From positions 1 through 64,000 of the forward strand of contig CBDBGS010000006.1 of assembly GCA_965205385.1 (NCBI GenBank): a stretch of DNA of 64,000 nucleotides, given 5' to 3'. A program made the position numbers and the translations under genes. This document shows positions 38,786-47,646 of this stretch, piece by piece. This DNA is from CATOSP01 sp965205385. Lineage in GTDB: Bacteria; Chloroflexota; Dehalococcoidia; Lucifugimonadales; UBA3495. The first letter of the stretch is position 1, and each line of letters starts with the position of its first letter. The notes beneath the pieces are model-generated. The model made no database searches. It was given only the letters and a program-made list of their open reading frames with translations, and had not been told where the DNA came from.

Positions 38786-39636
38786 TCAAGGCACTTGAGC
38801 GCCTTGGGTGTTCAGATGGATTGAATACAGGGACTTATCCGCGGTTATGAACAGCCGCCGCTTGTCGGGCCCGCCGAAGGTGCAGTTTGCGGTACGCTCT
38901 TCGGGCAACAATAACTTGCCCAGTAGTTCCGCGTCAGGGCTGTAAACCTGGATGCCATCATAGGCGCTGGTAAAGAGGTTTCCAAGGACGTCCACTCTGA
39001 ATCCGTCGGCTAGCCCTGGCCTCACCTCGGCGAAGACTCGGCTATTGACCAGTTCGCGCCCTCCCACGACGTCGAAGGCACGAACGTGGGCCGGTTGCCC
39101 TCAATCGGCGACATACAACACGGTTTCGTCGGGCGCAAAACAGATGCCATTAGGACGGTCAAAGTCATCCGCGACAATCTCCAGGTCGCCGGTCACAGGA
39201 TCAAAACGGAACACGTAGTTGGCTCCCAGCTCGCTCTCGGCTTTGTGTCCTTCGTAGTCGGAGAGGATTCCGTAAGGGGGGTCGGTGAACCAGATAGCGC
39301 CGTCGGATTTGACGACCAGATCGTTCGGCGAATTGAGCCGCATTCCGCGGTAGTTGTAGACCAATGTGGTTACAGTTCCGCCGGGTTCGGTTCGGCTTAT
39401 TCGACGGCCGCCATGTTCACAATTGACCAGGCGGTTTTGGCGGTCAAGGTAGTGGCCGTTGGTGTAGTTGGCTGGCTGGCGGAAAACGGAGCATCCGTCA
39501 GCGTCGGACCACCGCATTATCCTGTCGTTGGGGATGTCGCTCCAGAGCAAGTAATCCCCGTCGGCTACGTACACTGGTCCTTCCGACCACGCCATTCCTG
39601 TACAGTGCCTCGTCAACTTGGCGTTCTCGGGTACTA

Positions 39637-40869
39637 AACCAAAGCCAAGGTGAAAAGCGCAGATAGTCAGGGTAAAGTGGAGAGTAAGAGACGGGACAGA
39701 TAATCGTGTTGTGATGGGGGGATGATGGGAGTCAGGGAGATAGAGCGGTCGCTGGAGCGGTGGGAGTTGGGAGTGAAGGACTTGCAGCGCCGGATGATTC
39801 TGGCGCCCACGCCCCGGGAGCGGGAGCGCTGGTACGCCATGCTGCTGCTGGCCCAGGGGTGGACGGCGGCGGCCACGGCAGAGGCGCTGGACCGGGACCC
39901 TCACACCATAGGGCGGTGGGCATCGGCCTTCGGTGAGGGAGGTTCCAGGGCATTGATTTTCGAGCAGACCGGTGGTTCCCCCCCACCCTTGACCAGGCGA
40001 AACAGGAGGAGTTGAAGGCGGCGGTGCAACAATCGCCAGCGGCGTCGGGCTTGGAATTGGCCAACTGGTATTGGAAGGCGGTAAGGCAGTTTGTCCTGGA
40101 AAGCTTTGGCGCCAGCCTGAGCCGCAGCAGTTGCCTGAACTGGCTGCACCGGTTGGGATTTGCTTTCAAGCGGCCCAAGAAACGGTTGCTGAAGGCTGAT
40201 GAGGAGAAGCGGGCAGCCTTCGTGGCTGAGTATGCCGCTATGTGGGAGGAGTCCCAGGGGGCAGGGGCCCGGATATTCTTCGCTGACGAGGCCCACTTCC
40301 GGGCGGACGCGGAGTTGCGGGGGAAGTGGGTGCAGCAGGGAGAACCTGCCCTGGTGGAGTCCACCAGTCCCAGCTACGGGGAGAAGGCCAGCTACTACTC
40401 AGCGGTATGCTTGGAGACGGGGGAGGTGGAATGGATGGAACTGGGTGGCAACAGCAACTCGGGCACCTCGGTTGCCTTCCTGAAGCAACTGAAAGAAAAG
40501 CATCCTGGGCCCTTGAAGGTGATTTGGGACAATGCGCCAGCCCATCGTGGGGAGGCGATGCGGGAATACCTGCGGACACCGAATCTGAAACTGCAACTGG
40601 TGAATCTGCCGGGGTACAGCCCGGACTTCAACGCTGATGAAGCCATCTGGGGGTGGGCCAGGGAAGAGGCTACAGGCAATCTGTGCCTCGGGAGCAGGGA
40701 AGCGGCGCAGGAGAGGGTCGGCCGGTTCCTGGCAGGATTGACCCACCGGAAAGAAGAGGTGAGACGGCGCTGCCGGACGATCCTCCAGTCAAGGGCCGAG
40801 GCAATCCTGTCAGACTTCCGGCCTGATTCACAACTCCCGGCAAATGCACATCCCACCTTGGCTTTGGTT
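39637..40869 (+). mobile_element. complete IS630-family element (1233 bp)
   Basis: Flanked by TA on both sides (39635-39636; 40870-40871), the IS630/Tc1 target duplication. Terminal repeats are AACCAAAGCCAAGGTGAAAA (left) and, reverse-complemented, AACCAAAGCCAAGGTGGGAT (right). It contains the two-frame transposase and interrupts the gluconolactonase gene on the opposite strand. Confidence 0.92.
39722..40015 (+). CDS. IS630 transposase, frame 1 (HTH part)
   Basis: 97 residues with a Helix-turn-helix domain: MILAPTPRERERWYAMLLLA, QGWTAAATAEALDRDPHTIG, RWASAFGEGGSRAL. The frame meets a run of seven C (near 39977-39983) and ends 32 nt later. A -1 shift on that run gives SPPTLDQAKQEELKAAVQQS, directly continuing into frame 2, as in IS630 elements that use ribosomal frameshifting. 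Confidence 0.82.
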   Translation: MMGVREIERSLERWELGVKDLQRRMILAPTPRERERWYAMLLLAQGWTAAATAEALDRDPHTIGRWASAFGEGGSRALIFEQTGGSPPPLTRRNRRS

Positions 40870-40872
40870 TAG
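40012..40872 (+). CDS. IS630 transposase, frame 2 (DDE part)
   Basis: 286 residues beginning at TTG 40012, probably translated as a fusion with frame 1. The DDE core: FFADEAHFRADAELRGKW (first Asp), VIWDNAPAHRGEAMREYL (second Asp) and LPGYSPDFNADEAIWGWARE (final Glu). The terminal codons run through the right terminal repeat, and the TAG stop uses the duplicated TA plus the next host base G (40870-40872). Confidence 0.92.
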   Translation: MKAAVQQSPAASGLELANWYWKAVRQFVLESFGASLSRSSCLNWLHRLGFAFKRPKKRLLKADEEKRAAFVAEYAAMWEESQGAGARIFFADEAHFRADAELRGKWVQQGEPALVESTSPSYGEKASYYSAVCLETGEVEWMELGGNSNSGTSVAFLKQLKEKHPGPLKVIWDNAPAHRGEAMREYLRTPNLKLQLVNLPGYSPDFNADEAIWGWAREEATGNLCLGSREAAQERVGRFLAGLTHRKEEVRRRCRTILQSRAEAILSDFRPDSQLPANAHPTLALV

Positions 40873-40938
40873 CTGCCGAAACCGCCGGTCGTACACTTCG
40901 AAACTTTCTCTGATCTCCTCCGGGTTGCGGTAATTCAT

Positions 40939-41490
40939 TGGCCGTTCTCCACACAAAGCGCGATGTTTCAAGCTGAGCTTGCATATTGTAGCCCACATGG
41001 TTGATTAATCGTGACCCCGGACGGGGGTTGACACGGTCCAGGGTGAACCCCATGCCGAGGGAGGGTACTACTGCAGACCCCAGCAAGACTTCCGGATGTC
41101 CCGTGAGTACCCACACTCGCTGCTGCTGTTGGAAATGGCATGTGGTGATCAAGCCCTCCGCATCTTGTTCGGGACTCGCCAACGGGACTGGACAGGAGAA
41201 AATTGATTAGTCATTGGCCGATCCTAGGTTGGTGTGGACCAGGTGTAACTCACGTCGATTCTTGGTAGCAGCCAGCTCCGATCTTAAAGTCCCCGCCCGA
41301 TCAACTTGATCCGCCTCACATCCCGCACCCACCTCATAAGGCTACATGTCTACGAGTCAATGGGTTATGATCAGATAAGCAAGCAACGGACGATTCCGAA
41401 AACCGGCTCACTGCCTGGCACCAAGTATCGGCGGGGTTTCGCCCAAATTCACAGCTAAATTGCCCCTCAGGCAACGATTTTTTGGATCCG
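40939..41490. other. upstream of gluconolactonase, no gene recognised
   Basis: It carries no convincing ORF. Segment 41281-41490 is AT-richer and leads into the tRNA fragment. Confidence 0.45.
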
Positions 41491-41537
41491 TCCTTCTAAG
41501 CAGCGGGTCGCGGGCTCGAATCCTGCCTGGGGCGCCA
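41491..41537 (+). tRNA. 3' fragment of tRNA-Arg (anticodon TCT), not functional
   Basis: The sequence runs from the anticodon loop (CCTTCTAAGCAGC, anticodon TCT) through variable loop, T-arm (GCGGGCTCGAATCCTGC) and acceptor 3' strand to an encoded CCA (41535-41537). The 5' half is absent: the bases upstream cannot pair with the anticodon or acceptor strands. A 3' tRNA half is what site-specific integration at a tRNA leaves behind, so this is a likely att-site relic. Confidence 0.65.
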
Positions 41538-41564
41538 TTTGAGCCTATCCTCAACCTGGGTCAC

Positions 41565-41790
41565 CCAACACCTCCCGTATTAGCCCCCGGTTCGCCTCCC
41601 ATCGCACATGCGTCCCCAATTCCCGGACCTTAATGGTCGCGGCGCTGACCCGTTGCGCCAGCTTCGCCCGACCCAGTCCTAGCTCCTCCCGTTGGCCCGA
41701 ATCAATCCATCGCCGCCCGCGGGACCTCGGTGTTTGTCGCGAAACACCACCTTAACCGGTGTGAACAAGGAACCGCGAGCCGCGCCCTTT
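41565..41790 (-). pseudogene. XRE-family regulator, decayed
   Basis: The minus strand matches the XRE gene at 48715-48999 in pieces: GAARGSLFTPVKVVFRDK, then after frame changes EELGLGRAKLAQRVSAATIK and a tail LIREVLGD. It starts just 28 bp after the tRNA-Arg fragment. Confidence 0.6.
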
Positions 41791-41800
41791 TCCTAATACA

Positions 41801-42123
41801 TCTCTACTCCTCGGGCATCGGCCAGCCGGTATCAGCGCTGGCCCTCCAGCGCGGCCCCCGTCTCCCTTCGGAGACTGACCGGGAGTGTCGCGTAGGACGC
41901 GCTACTATCCACCGTACCCAGTATCTTCCGAGCACGTTGGCCACCGATGCCGGAGGCCCGCATCGATAAGGTCAAAACTCCCGCCTAGAAATTGGCCTCG
42001 CCTTTATCATTTATCGGATTCTAATGGGTAGCGCTCGTGTTGCGGGCTGGCTTCCTCTCAGACCCGATGCCTTATACTGGTTCCGGCCGCGAGGTCGTTG
42101 GCATGGAAGCCGCTGCCTGATCC
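41801..42123. other. intergenic, no gene recognised
   Basis: No ORF with family features; it ends at the CTAG target of IS copy C. Confidence 0.45.
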
Positions 42124-43917
42124 CTAGAAACCGGGCCGAAAAGTCCTGGTTGGGTAGGGGGATTTGGGCAATAAAGCCGACGTGAGCAGGATCACGGACC
42201 ACAGTTGTCCGAGCCGGACCGCGCAGAAATTGGCCGCAGCATGGGCGACAACAAAGGGGACAATATTGAGGACGACGCTGCGGCCTGTTGCGCCGCCACC
42301 GGTACGGCCCGACCGCCCGAGTTTCCCGGCCACCAGGGTCAGGTTGGCTACCGTGGCAGCCAGATACAGCTGGAACCTGGTCTTGACCCTGCCGAAATAG
42401 CGGGACTGGCGAATGCCCAACTGGACCAGCCGGGCCAACCGGTGTTCCACCACCACTCGGCGCACTCGATATTCGTCATAATGAGTGCTTTGCTGCAACG
42501 CTCGGGCCTGCTGCAGCAGGGCTTCCTGGGGATGGATCAGCACCCGCCGCCCCCTACTCCCCTTGGCTGCGATGCACTGGGACCGCAGTGGACATGTCCG
42601 ACATTCGGCCCCGTCGAACTGGAAGGCCTGCAAGCGGTGGACCCGCCCTGTGCGACCCGTCCGCTTTCCCGCCGGCACGATGGTGTGGGTAACCTGTCCG
42701 GCGGGACAGGTGCAACTGCCCGCGGCCAGGTCAATATGGAAGTCCTCTTTCGGAAAGTGCTTCCGGTCGGGCCGTCCCGGCACTCTGGCCACCAACCGGC
42801 GTCCCGCATCGGCGAATGCCTGCCTGGTATCGCCATCCCCATAGGCGGCGTCGCCCATGGCTTCCTCCACCGGCACACCGGTGTTGGCCTCGCTCTGCTC
42901 CACCAATTCCAGCGATCCCAGGTTGTCCGGAGCGTTGCCGGGCAATACCTCCACCGCGGTGATCAGCTGGGAGTCGGTGTCCACCACGATGGCCGCCTTG
43001 TGTCCGTCGAACCGTCTACTGCTGCTCTTGTGGCCGTGGCGCATCTCCGGGTCATGCACCGACATCATCCGGTCCCGGCTCACCCCGTCCTTGAGATTCA
43101 CTCCGTCATCGGTCCGCTCCACGTCCTGGAGCAGCAACTGCCCCAGCAGTTCCGCCGCCGCCACTATCTGCTGCCGCTCAGCGCTATCCTCCCCCAATTC
43201 CCTCTGCGCCTGCCGCGACAACTCCAACAACCGGTCGGCGTCTCTCACAATCTCGGCCAGCAGGGCCTGCCGCGCCCGTTTGTCGCTCCAGTCGATGGCC
43301 GACTCACCCTTCACGCTGGAACCCAGGTACCGCTCATATCCCCGGGCCTTGGCCCATTCTTTGACGCTGGACTTCTCCACTGCCGCCAGCGCCCGCAACA
43401 GCTTGACGATCCCGTCCGCCAACAGATTGTAGGTGTCCTTCACCGCGCCACGGCCCAGGATGTTGGTCGTGTCCAACGCCACCCGCATCCCGCGCCCTTT
43501 CAGATACCCCGACTCCCGGGCCAAACGCAGGCTGGACTCGAACACCTCCCGCACCTTGCCGTGCAGTATCAGCTGGGCGCGGAACACCTGCAGCGTGCTC
43601 TTGGCGAAGGGACGGTCTTCCACCTCAATCCCCAAGGCCACCTTCCACCGGATGTCGAAGTCGGCCCGGGCCTTGGCCTCAGCGTCGCTCACCTTGTCGT
43701 GGGACTGGAGCAGGAGCGCCGTCGCCAGCAGGCTGGGCGGCACGCTGTCCCGGCCGTTGTCGGCGCAGTAGAACCCGGCGAAATCGGGGTCCCGGAACAG
43801 GCGGCCCCGCAGCGAGGCCAGCAGACCGTAGAAGGTGTCCCGCCCCACGTGGTCCAGATACAACCGGTCTGCTTCCCAGAGGCCCCTCTGGTCCGACCGC
43901 TCTCCCAGCATGCTCAA
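42124..43917 (-). CDS. IS1182-family transposase, copy C
   Basis: 597 residues, the same protein as copies A and B, with the stop again provided by the CTAG target. Confidence 0.95.
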   Translation of the reverse strand: MSMLGERSDQRGLWEADRLYLDHVGRDTFYGLLASLRGRLFRDPDFAGFYCADNGRDSVPPSLLATALLLQSHDKVSDAEAKARADFDIRWKVALGIEVEDRPFAKSTLQVFRAQLILHGKVREVFESSLRLARESGYLKGRGMRVALDTTNILGRGAVKDTYNLLADGIVKLLRALAAVEKSSVKEWAKARGYERYLGSSVKGESAIDWSDKRARQALLAEIVRDADRLLELSRQAQRELGEDSAERQQIVAAAELLGQLLLQDVERTDDGVNLKDGVSRDRMMSVHDPEMRHGHKSSSRRFDGHKAAIVVDTDSQLITAVEVLPGNAPDNLGSLELVEQSEANTGVPVEEAMGDAAYGDGDTRQAFADAGRRLVARVPGRPDRKHFPKEDFHIDLAAGSCTCPAGQVTHTIVPAGKRTGRTGRVHRLQAFQFDGAECRTCPLRSQCIAAKGSRGRRVLIHPQEALLQQARALQQSTHYDEYRVRRVVVEHRLARLVQLGIRQSRYFGRVKTRFQLYLAATVANLTLVAGKLGRSGRTGGGATGRSVVLNIVPFVVAHAAANFCAVRLGQLWSVILLTSALLPKSPYPTRTFRPGF

Positions 43918-43986
43918 GCCCTCGCTATTTCTTGATGGCTCAAGTATAGCTGACCACCCGGCTGAAGCCAGTTTCCGGCCACGTTT
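42128..43986 (-). mobile_element. IS1182-type insertion sequence, copy C (1859 bp)
   Basis: Same ends as copies A and B, with CTAG at 42124-42127 and 43987-43990. As far as I can read it is identical to copy B. The flanks do not rejoin into an obvious gene. Confidence 0.93.
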
Positions 43987-43990
43987 CTAG

Positions 43991-44771
43991 AGTCACCAAG
44001 GTTCTTCCGCTTGTTCCCGAGACAACGTCAAAGGCTGGTGCCTGATTGCTTGAAACTCGGAAGAGGAACGGGCGTTAGCGTTCGCTGCTTTGTCAATTCG
44101 GTGCTGGGAGTCAGCCGATTGCGCCGACTTAGCATTCAGCCATTGTTAAATGTCAATTGGCTTGGTTAATGATTTGGGGGATCAGTTTCCTCACGAACTG
44201 GTGTCAGGTAGCTCTGGGAGGAAAACGGTTCTGCTTGACTCTTGTCCTTGAAACGCGAACTCTTACCCCAGGTGTTCAGCACGCAGAATTGACGCACCAA
44301 CCAGCTCAAAAACTGGGCAGACTCGTTCTTACCTTCGGTCAACTGGAGACAACCGTCTCTGGCCAGCCGGCATCGGTGTATCCTACTTCTTAGCCAGAAC
44401 GTCCGGGCTCAGCCTCGCGTGCTGGTCCGCCGCATCGTGCGCCGCCACGGCTACTCACCCGGCAAGCAGGAGCAGGTTACCTTAACCGTCCTGGAACAGG
44501 CATAGGTCTCGTCGGAGGATTGGGCGGCTGCTTGAAGGAACTGTGTAATTCTTGCTGCGACCGGGCCAATTTGAACCTCAATACGAAGGCCCTTGTCCTG
44601 GTTGGTGGTGGCCTCTGATCCCCAAACGACCTGAGTCGCTACCGTTATACCCTGAGCTCTGAAGGAAAACTCCTCAACTGCCTGCATACGGTACGGTCCA
44701 ATCCTTGGTTCCCATTCCAAGCCGTGGACTTAGCTTTCCGGCAAACCCATTTCGAACCGGGTGTTCTCTTC
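43991..44771. other. no confident gene
   Basis: A minus-strand frame at 44451-44720 (EEFSFRAQGITVATQVVWGS, RIEVQIGPVAARITQFLQAA) has coding-like composition and may be a small protein or a relic, but no start signal or family was recognised. Confidence 0.4.
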
Positions 44772-45770
44772 CTAGTCTCGAACTCGTAACTGCGGGATGT
44801 AATCGTATCCACCGTCGACTTTCACTTCGGCTAGCTCCACTTCGAGTCGGTCGACGCCGTCCTCGTCTTTCATGACAATCCATGGACTGTCGCCGCTGTA
44901 GCCAATCTCAAGGCATGGGTTTTCTTCGTCGTCTAGCACTCGCAGCACCGGACTGTTGGCCGAGTCAGTGCCAATTAGACCTACTTCGAGCCGGATGTTC
45001 CCTTTTTCGTCTAGCATCCTCAATGTTGGAGGAAAAGCGAAGGACAATGGGGAGAGTTCGTAGTCGTCGCCGACCTTCGCTGCCATTTGATCGAGTTCCA
45101 CCTCGGTCAATTCGATCTCCAATCGGGTCCTGCCTGCCCTGTCTCGCATGATTAGGCGCGGACTGTCGCCTTCGTCACCGCTGCCCAGTCCCGCTTGAAG
45201 ACGGATGGTCCCTTCAGCGTCTCGCACTACCAGGCTTCCACCGGACGCCTCAAGCTGTCCGTTGGCGCCCTGATCCCGCATCACCAACCGCGTCTCGCCG
45301 GAATCCTCCACCGACACACTGAACCGGTATTCACCCTCCTCCGCGTCTCCCATGACGAGCCGTGGCTGGTCGAAATAGTCCAGCGACGCACTGAATCTAA
45401 CGCGCCCATCCGAGTCCTTCAACTCCAGAACTGGCTCGGAGTCGGAGCTATCCCCGTAATTTACATGGCGGCAACCCAGTTCCGCCCGCACGTTGCCTTC
45501 GTCGTCCAACACTTGGAACGACTTGGCCTGGAATACATCCGGGACTCGGCTCCTGGTCCTTCCGTATTGGTCGTACGTAACCCGGCGGGCTGGGTCGCTT
45601 AGCACCTCATATGCTTGGTCAACGGCGTCCAACATCTCGCTGGCGTTGGGATACGGATTTAGGTTGGGGTCATACAACTGGGTCAGCTGCCGGTGAGAGG
45701 CCTGTATCACCTCAGGATTGGCCGAAGGATGGACTTGAAGAATCTCGTAAAGGTCTTCGAATTCCGGCAT
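44772..45770 (-). CDS. degenerate J-domain protein with beta-strand repeats
   Basis: 332 residues from ATG 45770 (MPEFEDLYEILQVHPSANPE). Residues 1-75 are a J-domain in layout: helix II QASHRQLTQLYDPNLNPYP, helix III MLDAVDQAYEVLSDPARRVT and YDQYG. The HPD tripeptide that stimulates Hsp70 is missing; the site reads YDPN. The rest is about eight repeats of the type 'pvLrvlDdeGn.RleiG', with alternating D-D-G and R-L-E motifs, which should form a beta-solenoid or propeller-like stack. The upstream frame extension to 46007 overlaps the vapB promoter and is not supported. Chaperone activity is unlikely; an adhesive or scaffold role is a guess. Confidence 0.72.
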   Translation of the reverse strand: MPEFEDLYEILQVHPSANPEVIQASHRQLTQLYDPNLNPYPNASEMLDAVDQAYEVLSDPARRVTYDQYGRTRSRVPDVFQAKSFQVLDDEGNVRAELGCRHVNYGDSSDSEPVLELKDSDGRVRFSASLDYFDQPRLVMGDAEEGEYRFSVSVEDSGETRLVMRDQGANGQLEASGGSLVVRDAEGTIRLQAGLGSGDEGDSPRLIMRDRAGRTRLEIELTEVELDQMAAKVGDDYELSPLSFAFPPTLRMLDEKGNIRLEVGLIGTDSANSPVLRVLDDEENPCLEIGYSGDSPWIVMKDEDGVDRLEVELAEVKVDGGYDYIPQLRVRD

Positions 45771-45957
45771 CGGTTGTCCTACTCGTTGAGAAATTGCGGC
45801 GAGTATAGCATGGCCGGTCAGGTCAGCCGTCAACACCTCGTCGTCCTCCGGCGGCGCGTTGAAATGGAGGAGGTAGCCACGGCAGTCGGCCAGGATTCCG
45901 TTGGGTCCCACCCCGGCTCTTCGTGCCGTTCCGATAGTTAAGGTGTATAGTATGTGC

Positions 45958-46161
45958 ATGACACGCACCAATGTTGACATTGACGATGAGGCCTGCGCCG
46001 AGGTCATGCGGCGCTACCAACTGGCTACCAAACGCGGGGCCATCAACTTCGCGCTGCGAACGCTCGCGGCAGAACCCGCTTCCGTAGAAGAGGCACGCGC
46101 CCTTCGGGGAACCGGATGGGAGGGGGACCTCGACCAGATGCGGTCCGACCGCGCGCCTTGA
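45958..46161 (+). CDS. vapB: VapB-type antitoxin
   Basis: 67 residues from ATG 45958. RTNVDIDDEACAEVMRRYQL, then TKRGAINFALRTLAAEPASV is the ribbon-helix-helix/VapB family DNA-binding part; the C-terminal tail binds toxin. A -10-like element (TATAGT, 45946-45951) lies just upstream. Stop TGA overlaps the vapC start. Confidence 0.88.
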   Translation: MTRTNVDIDDEACAEVMRRYQLATKRGAINFALRTLAAEPASVEEARALRGTGWEGDLDQMRSDRAP

Positions 46162-46547
46162 TCCTGATTGACACCTCCGCCTGGGTAGAATTCCTGCGGA
46201 ACACCGGGAGCCCGGCCTGCATTCTCGTTGACGATCTGCTCGAGGAGGAGATCGCGGTATGCGATCCGGTGCGAATGGAAGTGTTGGCCGGGGCGAGAGA
46301 CGAATCGCACCTGCTTAGCCTCCGGCGACTGCTGGCGCGGGCGGCCCTGATCCCAATGCGGCCAACCGACTACGACGATGCTGCCGGCCTCTACCGCCGG
46401 TGCCGGCGGCAAGGGGAGACAGTGCGCAGGCTTATAGCCTGTCTCATAGCTTCCGCCGCAATACGGGCCGGTGTGCCTATCCTCCACAATGACGCCGACT
46501 TCGACGCGATTGCCCACCACACTGAATTGCAGGTTTATGAGGACTGA
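46158..46547 (+). CDS. vapC: VapC-type PIN-domain ribonuclease toxin
   Basis: 129 residues. Start TTG 46158 overlaps the antitoxin stop by 4 bp (TTGA) and gives the canonical ILIDTSAWVEFLR N-terminus; the frame's earlier start would include antitoxin shadow. Acidic active-site residues are Asp5, Glu41 (RMEVLAGAR) and the late HNDADFDAIA pair. PIN toxins cleave tRNA or rRNA. The pair looks intact. Confidence 0.92.
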   Translation: MILIDTSAWVEFLRNTGSPACILVDDLLEEEIAVCDPVRMEVLAGARDESHLLSLRRLLARAALIPMRPTDYDDAAGLYRRCRRQGETVRRLIACLIASAAIRAGVPILHNDADFDAIAHHTELQVYED

Positions 46548-46776
46548 ATTTTGAAGCGAGGGTTAAGATCAACACCTGCTAAGACGCCGCCGCCTAGGGA
46601 CATCCCTTCGTAGAGCAAGAAGGAAGGGAGCAATTCCGGCTCTACTTGAGGAGAGGGAGCCCATCCGTCTCTGGTACCTGAAGGGCAAGCAGTAGAGTCG
46701 TCATATTCTCTGGTTGGGATCAATTACTGATACCCCTCCATCTCTTTGAGTTTGGTCAATCGACCCCGGAGGAATT
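46548..46776. other. intergenic
   Basis: Region downstream of vapC; it contains the ribosome-binding site (ggagga, 46768-46773) of the next gene. Confidence 0.5.
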
Positions 46777-47475
46777 TTGGCGCACGAGCAGGAACAACGC
46801 CGTGGCCTATTACTGAGGATAACGCGCTGCCCGAACTTGCTAGCGGCTAGGACGGAACCGTCGCACCCCTGCTCAACAATCGTCGGCTTACAGTCCGGCT
46901 CAGAGCGTCATGTACCCGAACCCTGGTGCGGTCACATTGGTGTCGCGACTATCCTCTTCATATCGTCCAACCCCAGCATCTCGGAAGCGGAGCGTTTTCC
47001 TACGGCATCTTGGTCCCCAGGTGACACGGCGGACTACTTTGAACGGCGCTTTGACACCGCCGCCGGGTATGTAAGCCCAGGGGCCTACAATGCGGTTCGA
47101 TTCTGGACATCGGTGAGGGCCCGGGCTCGGGAGATTCTCGGTCGGGATGCGACTCCGGGGATCGACTTCGCCCTCACGGAAGTGGTGCATTGCAAGTCGC
47201 GTCAAGAGGAGGGTGTGGCAGCGGCGGTGGACACGTGCACGGGCATGTGGGTCGGTCCCATTCTAGCCCTATCGGACGCTCGGGTGGTCGTGTCGCTGGG
47301 CAGGTGAGCCCAGGAGACATGCTCCAAGACCTGGGGTCTAGACGTGTTGCAGACGGCGCATTTCGGCGTAATGCTGGGTGGCCAAGAGCGGGCTGTGGTG
47401 TTGCTTCCGCATCCCAACGCGTTCGCCCGAAAGACGATGGCGGCCCGGGTAGGCGAAGACGATCTGAGAAAATAG
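46777..47475 (+). pseudogene. uracil-DNA-glycosylase-like protein with in-frame TGA
   Basis: TTG 46777 has a strong ribosome-binding site (ggagga). Motifs: RHVPEPWCGHI, ATILFISSNPSISEAERFPT, DTADYFERRF, GIDFALTEVVHCKSRQEEGV and LALSDARVVVSLG, matching a UDG-superfamily group of unknown substrate. At 47305-47307 a TGA interrupts; the same frame continues AQETCSKTWGLDVLQTAHFG and AVVLLPHPNAFARKTMAARV to a TAG at 47473. The N-terminal 40 residues look less conserved. It is dead or read through. Confidence 0.7.
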
Positions 47476-47534
47476 CGCGGATGGGTTAGGGGATGACACA
47501 TCAACGACCGCGTTGGCCCTCAGGCCCGAGGAAA

Positions 47535-47559
47535 ACCGCCTCGATTTGCACGAGGCGGT
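47535..47559 (-). terminator. hairpin, possible intrinsic terminator
   Basis: CCGCCTCG, 7-nt loop, CGAGGCGG: a perfect 8-bp stem, extended by one A-T pair. On the minus strand the stem is followed by TTTT. On the plus strand it lies 60 bp after the UDG-like gene but lacks a T run. Role uncertain. Confidence 0.4.
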
Positions 47560-47646
47560 CGCGGGTCGCGAAGGATTGACTGTGAAGGATCCACGCTACT
47601 AGCTGGAGGGTGTAGTTGGTAATCCGGCGCAATAGGAGGAAGGCTC

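Larger units (their letters stand above)
38786..40938 (-). pseudogene. SMP-30/gluconolactonase interrupted by IS630 and a TGA
   Basis: The N-terminal exon-like piece is right of the IS: MNYRNPEEIRESFEVYDRRF RQL from ATG 40938. Removing the IS630 element and one TA rejoins it in frame to VPENAKLTRHCTGMAWSEGP and on through YLLWSDIPNDRIMRW, NEHGGR-type and LNSPNDLVVKSDGAIWFTDP. A TGA at 39101-39103 follows YVAD; the frame then continues GQPAHVRAFDVVGGRELVNS to the stop at 38786. The enzyme family is a calcium-dependent six-bladed propeller lactonase. It carries two independent lesions, so it is dead. Confidence 0.88.

Noticed and set aside
38786..39103. Separate 93-aa gene downstream of the gluconolactonase TGA
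   Set aside because: It is in the same frame and continues the propeller; it is the C-terminus of the same gene.
33514..47307. TGA or TAG recoding (Trp, Gly or Gln)
   Set aside because: Stops fall at positions where no one amino acid fits, and many intact genes in the window end normally at TGA and TAG.
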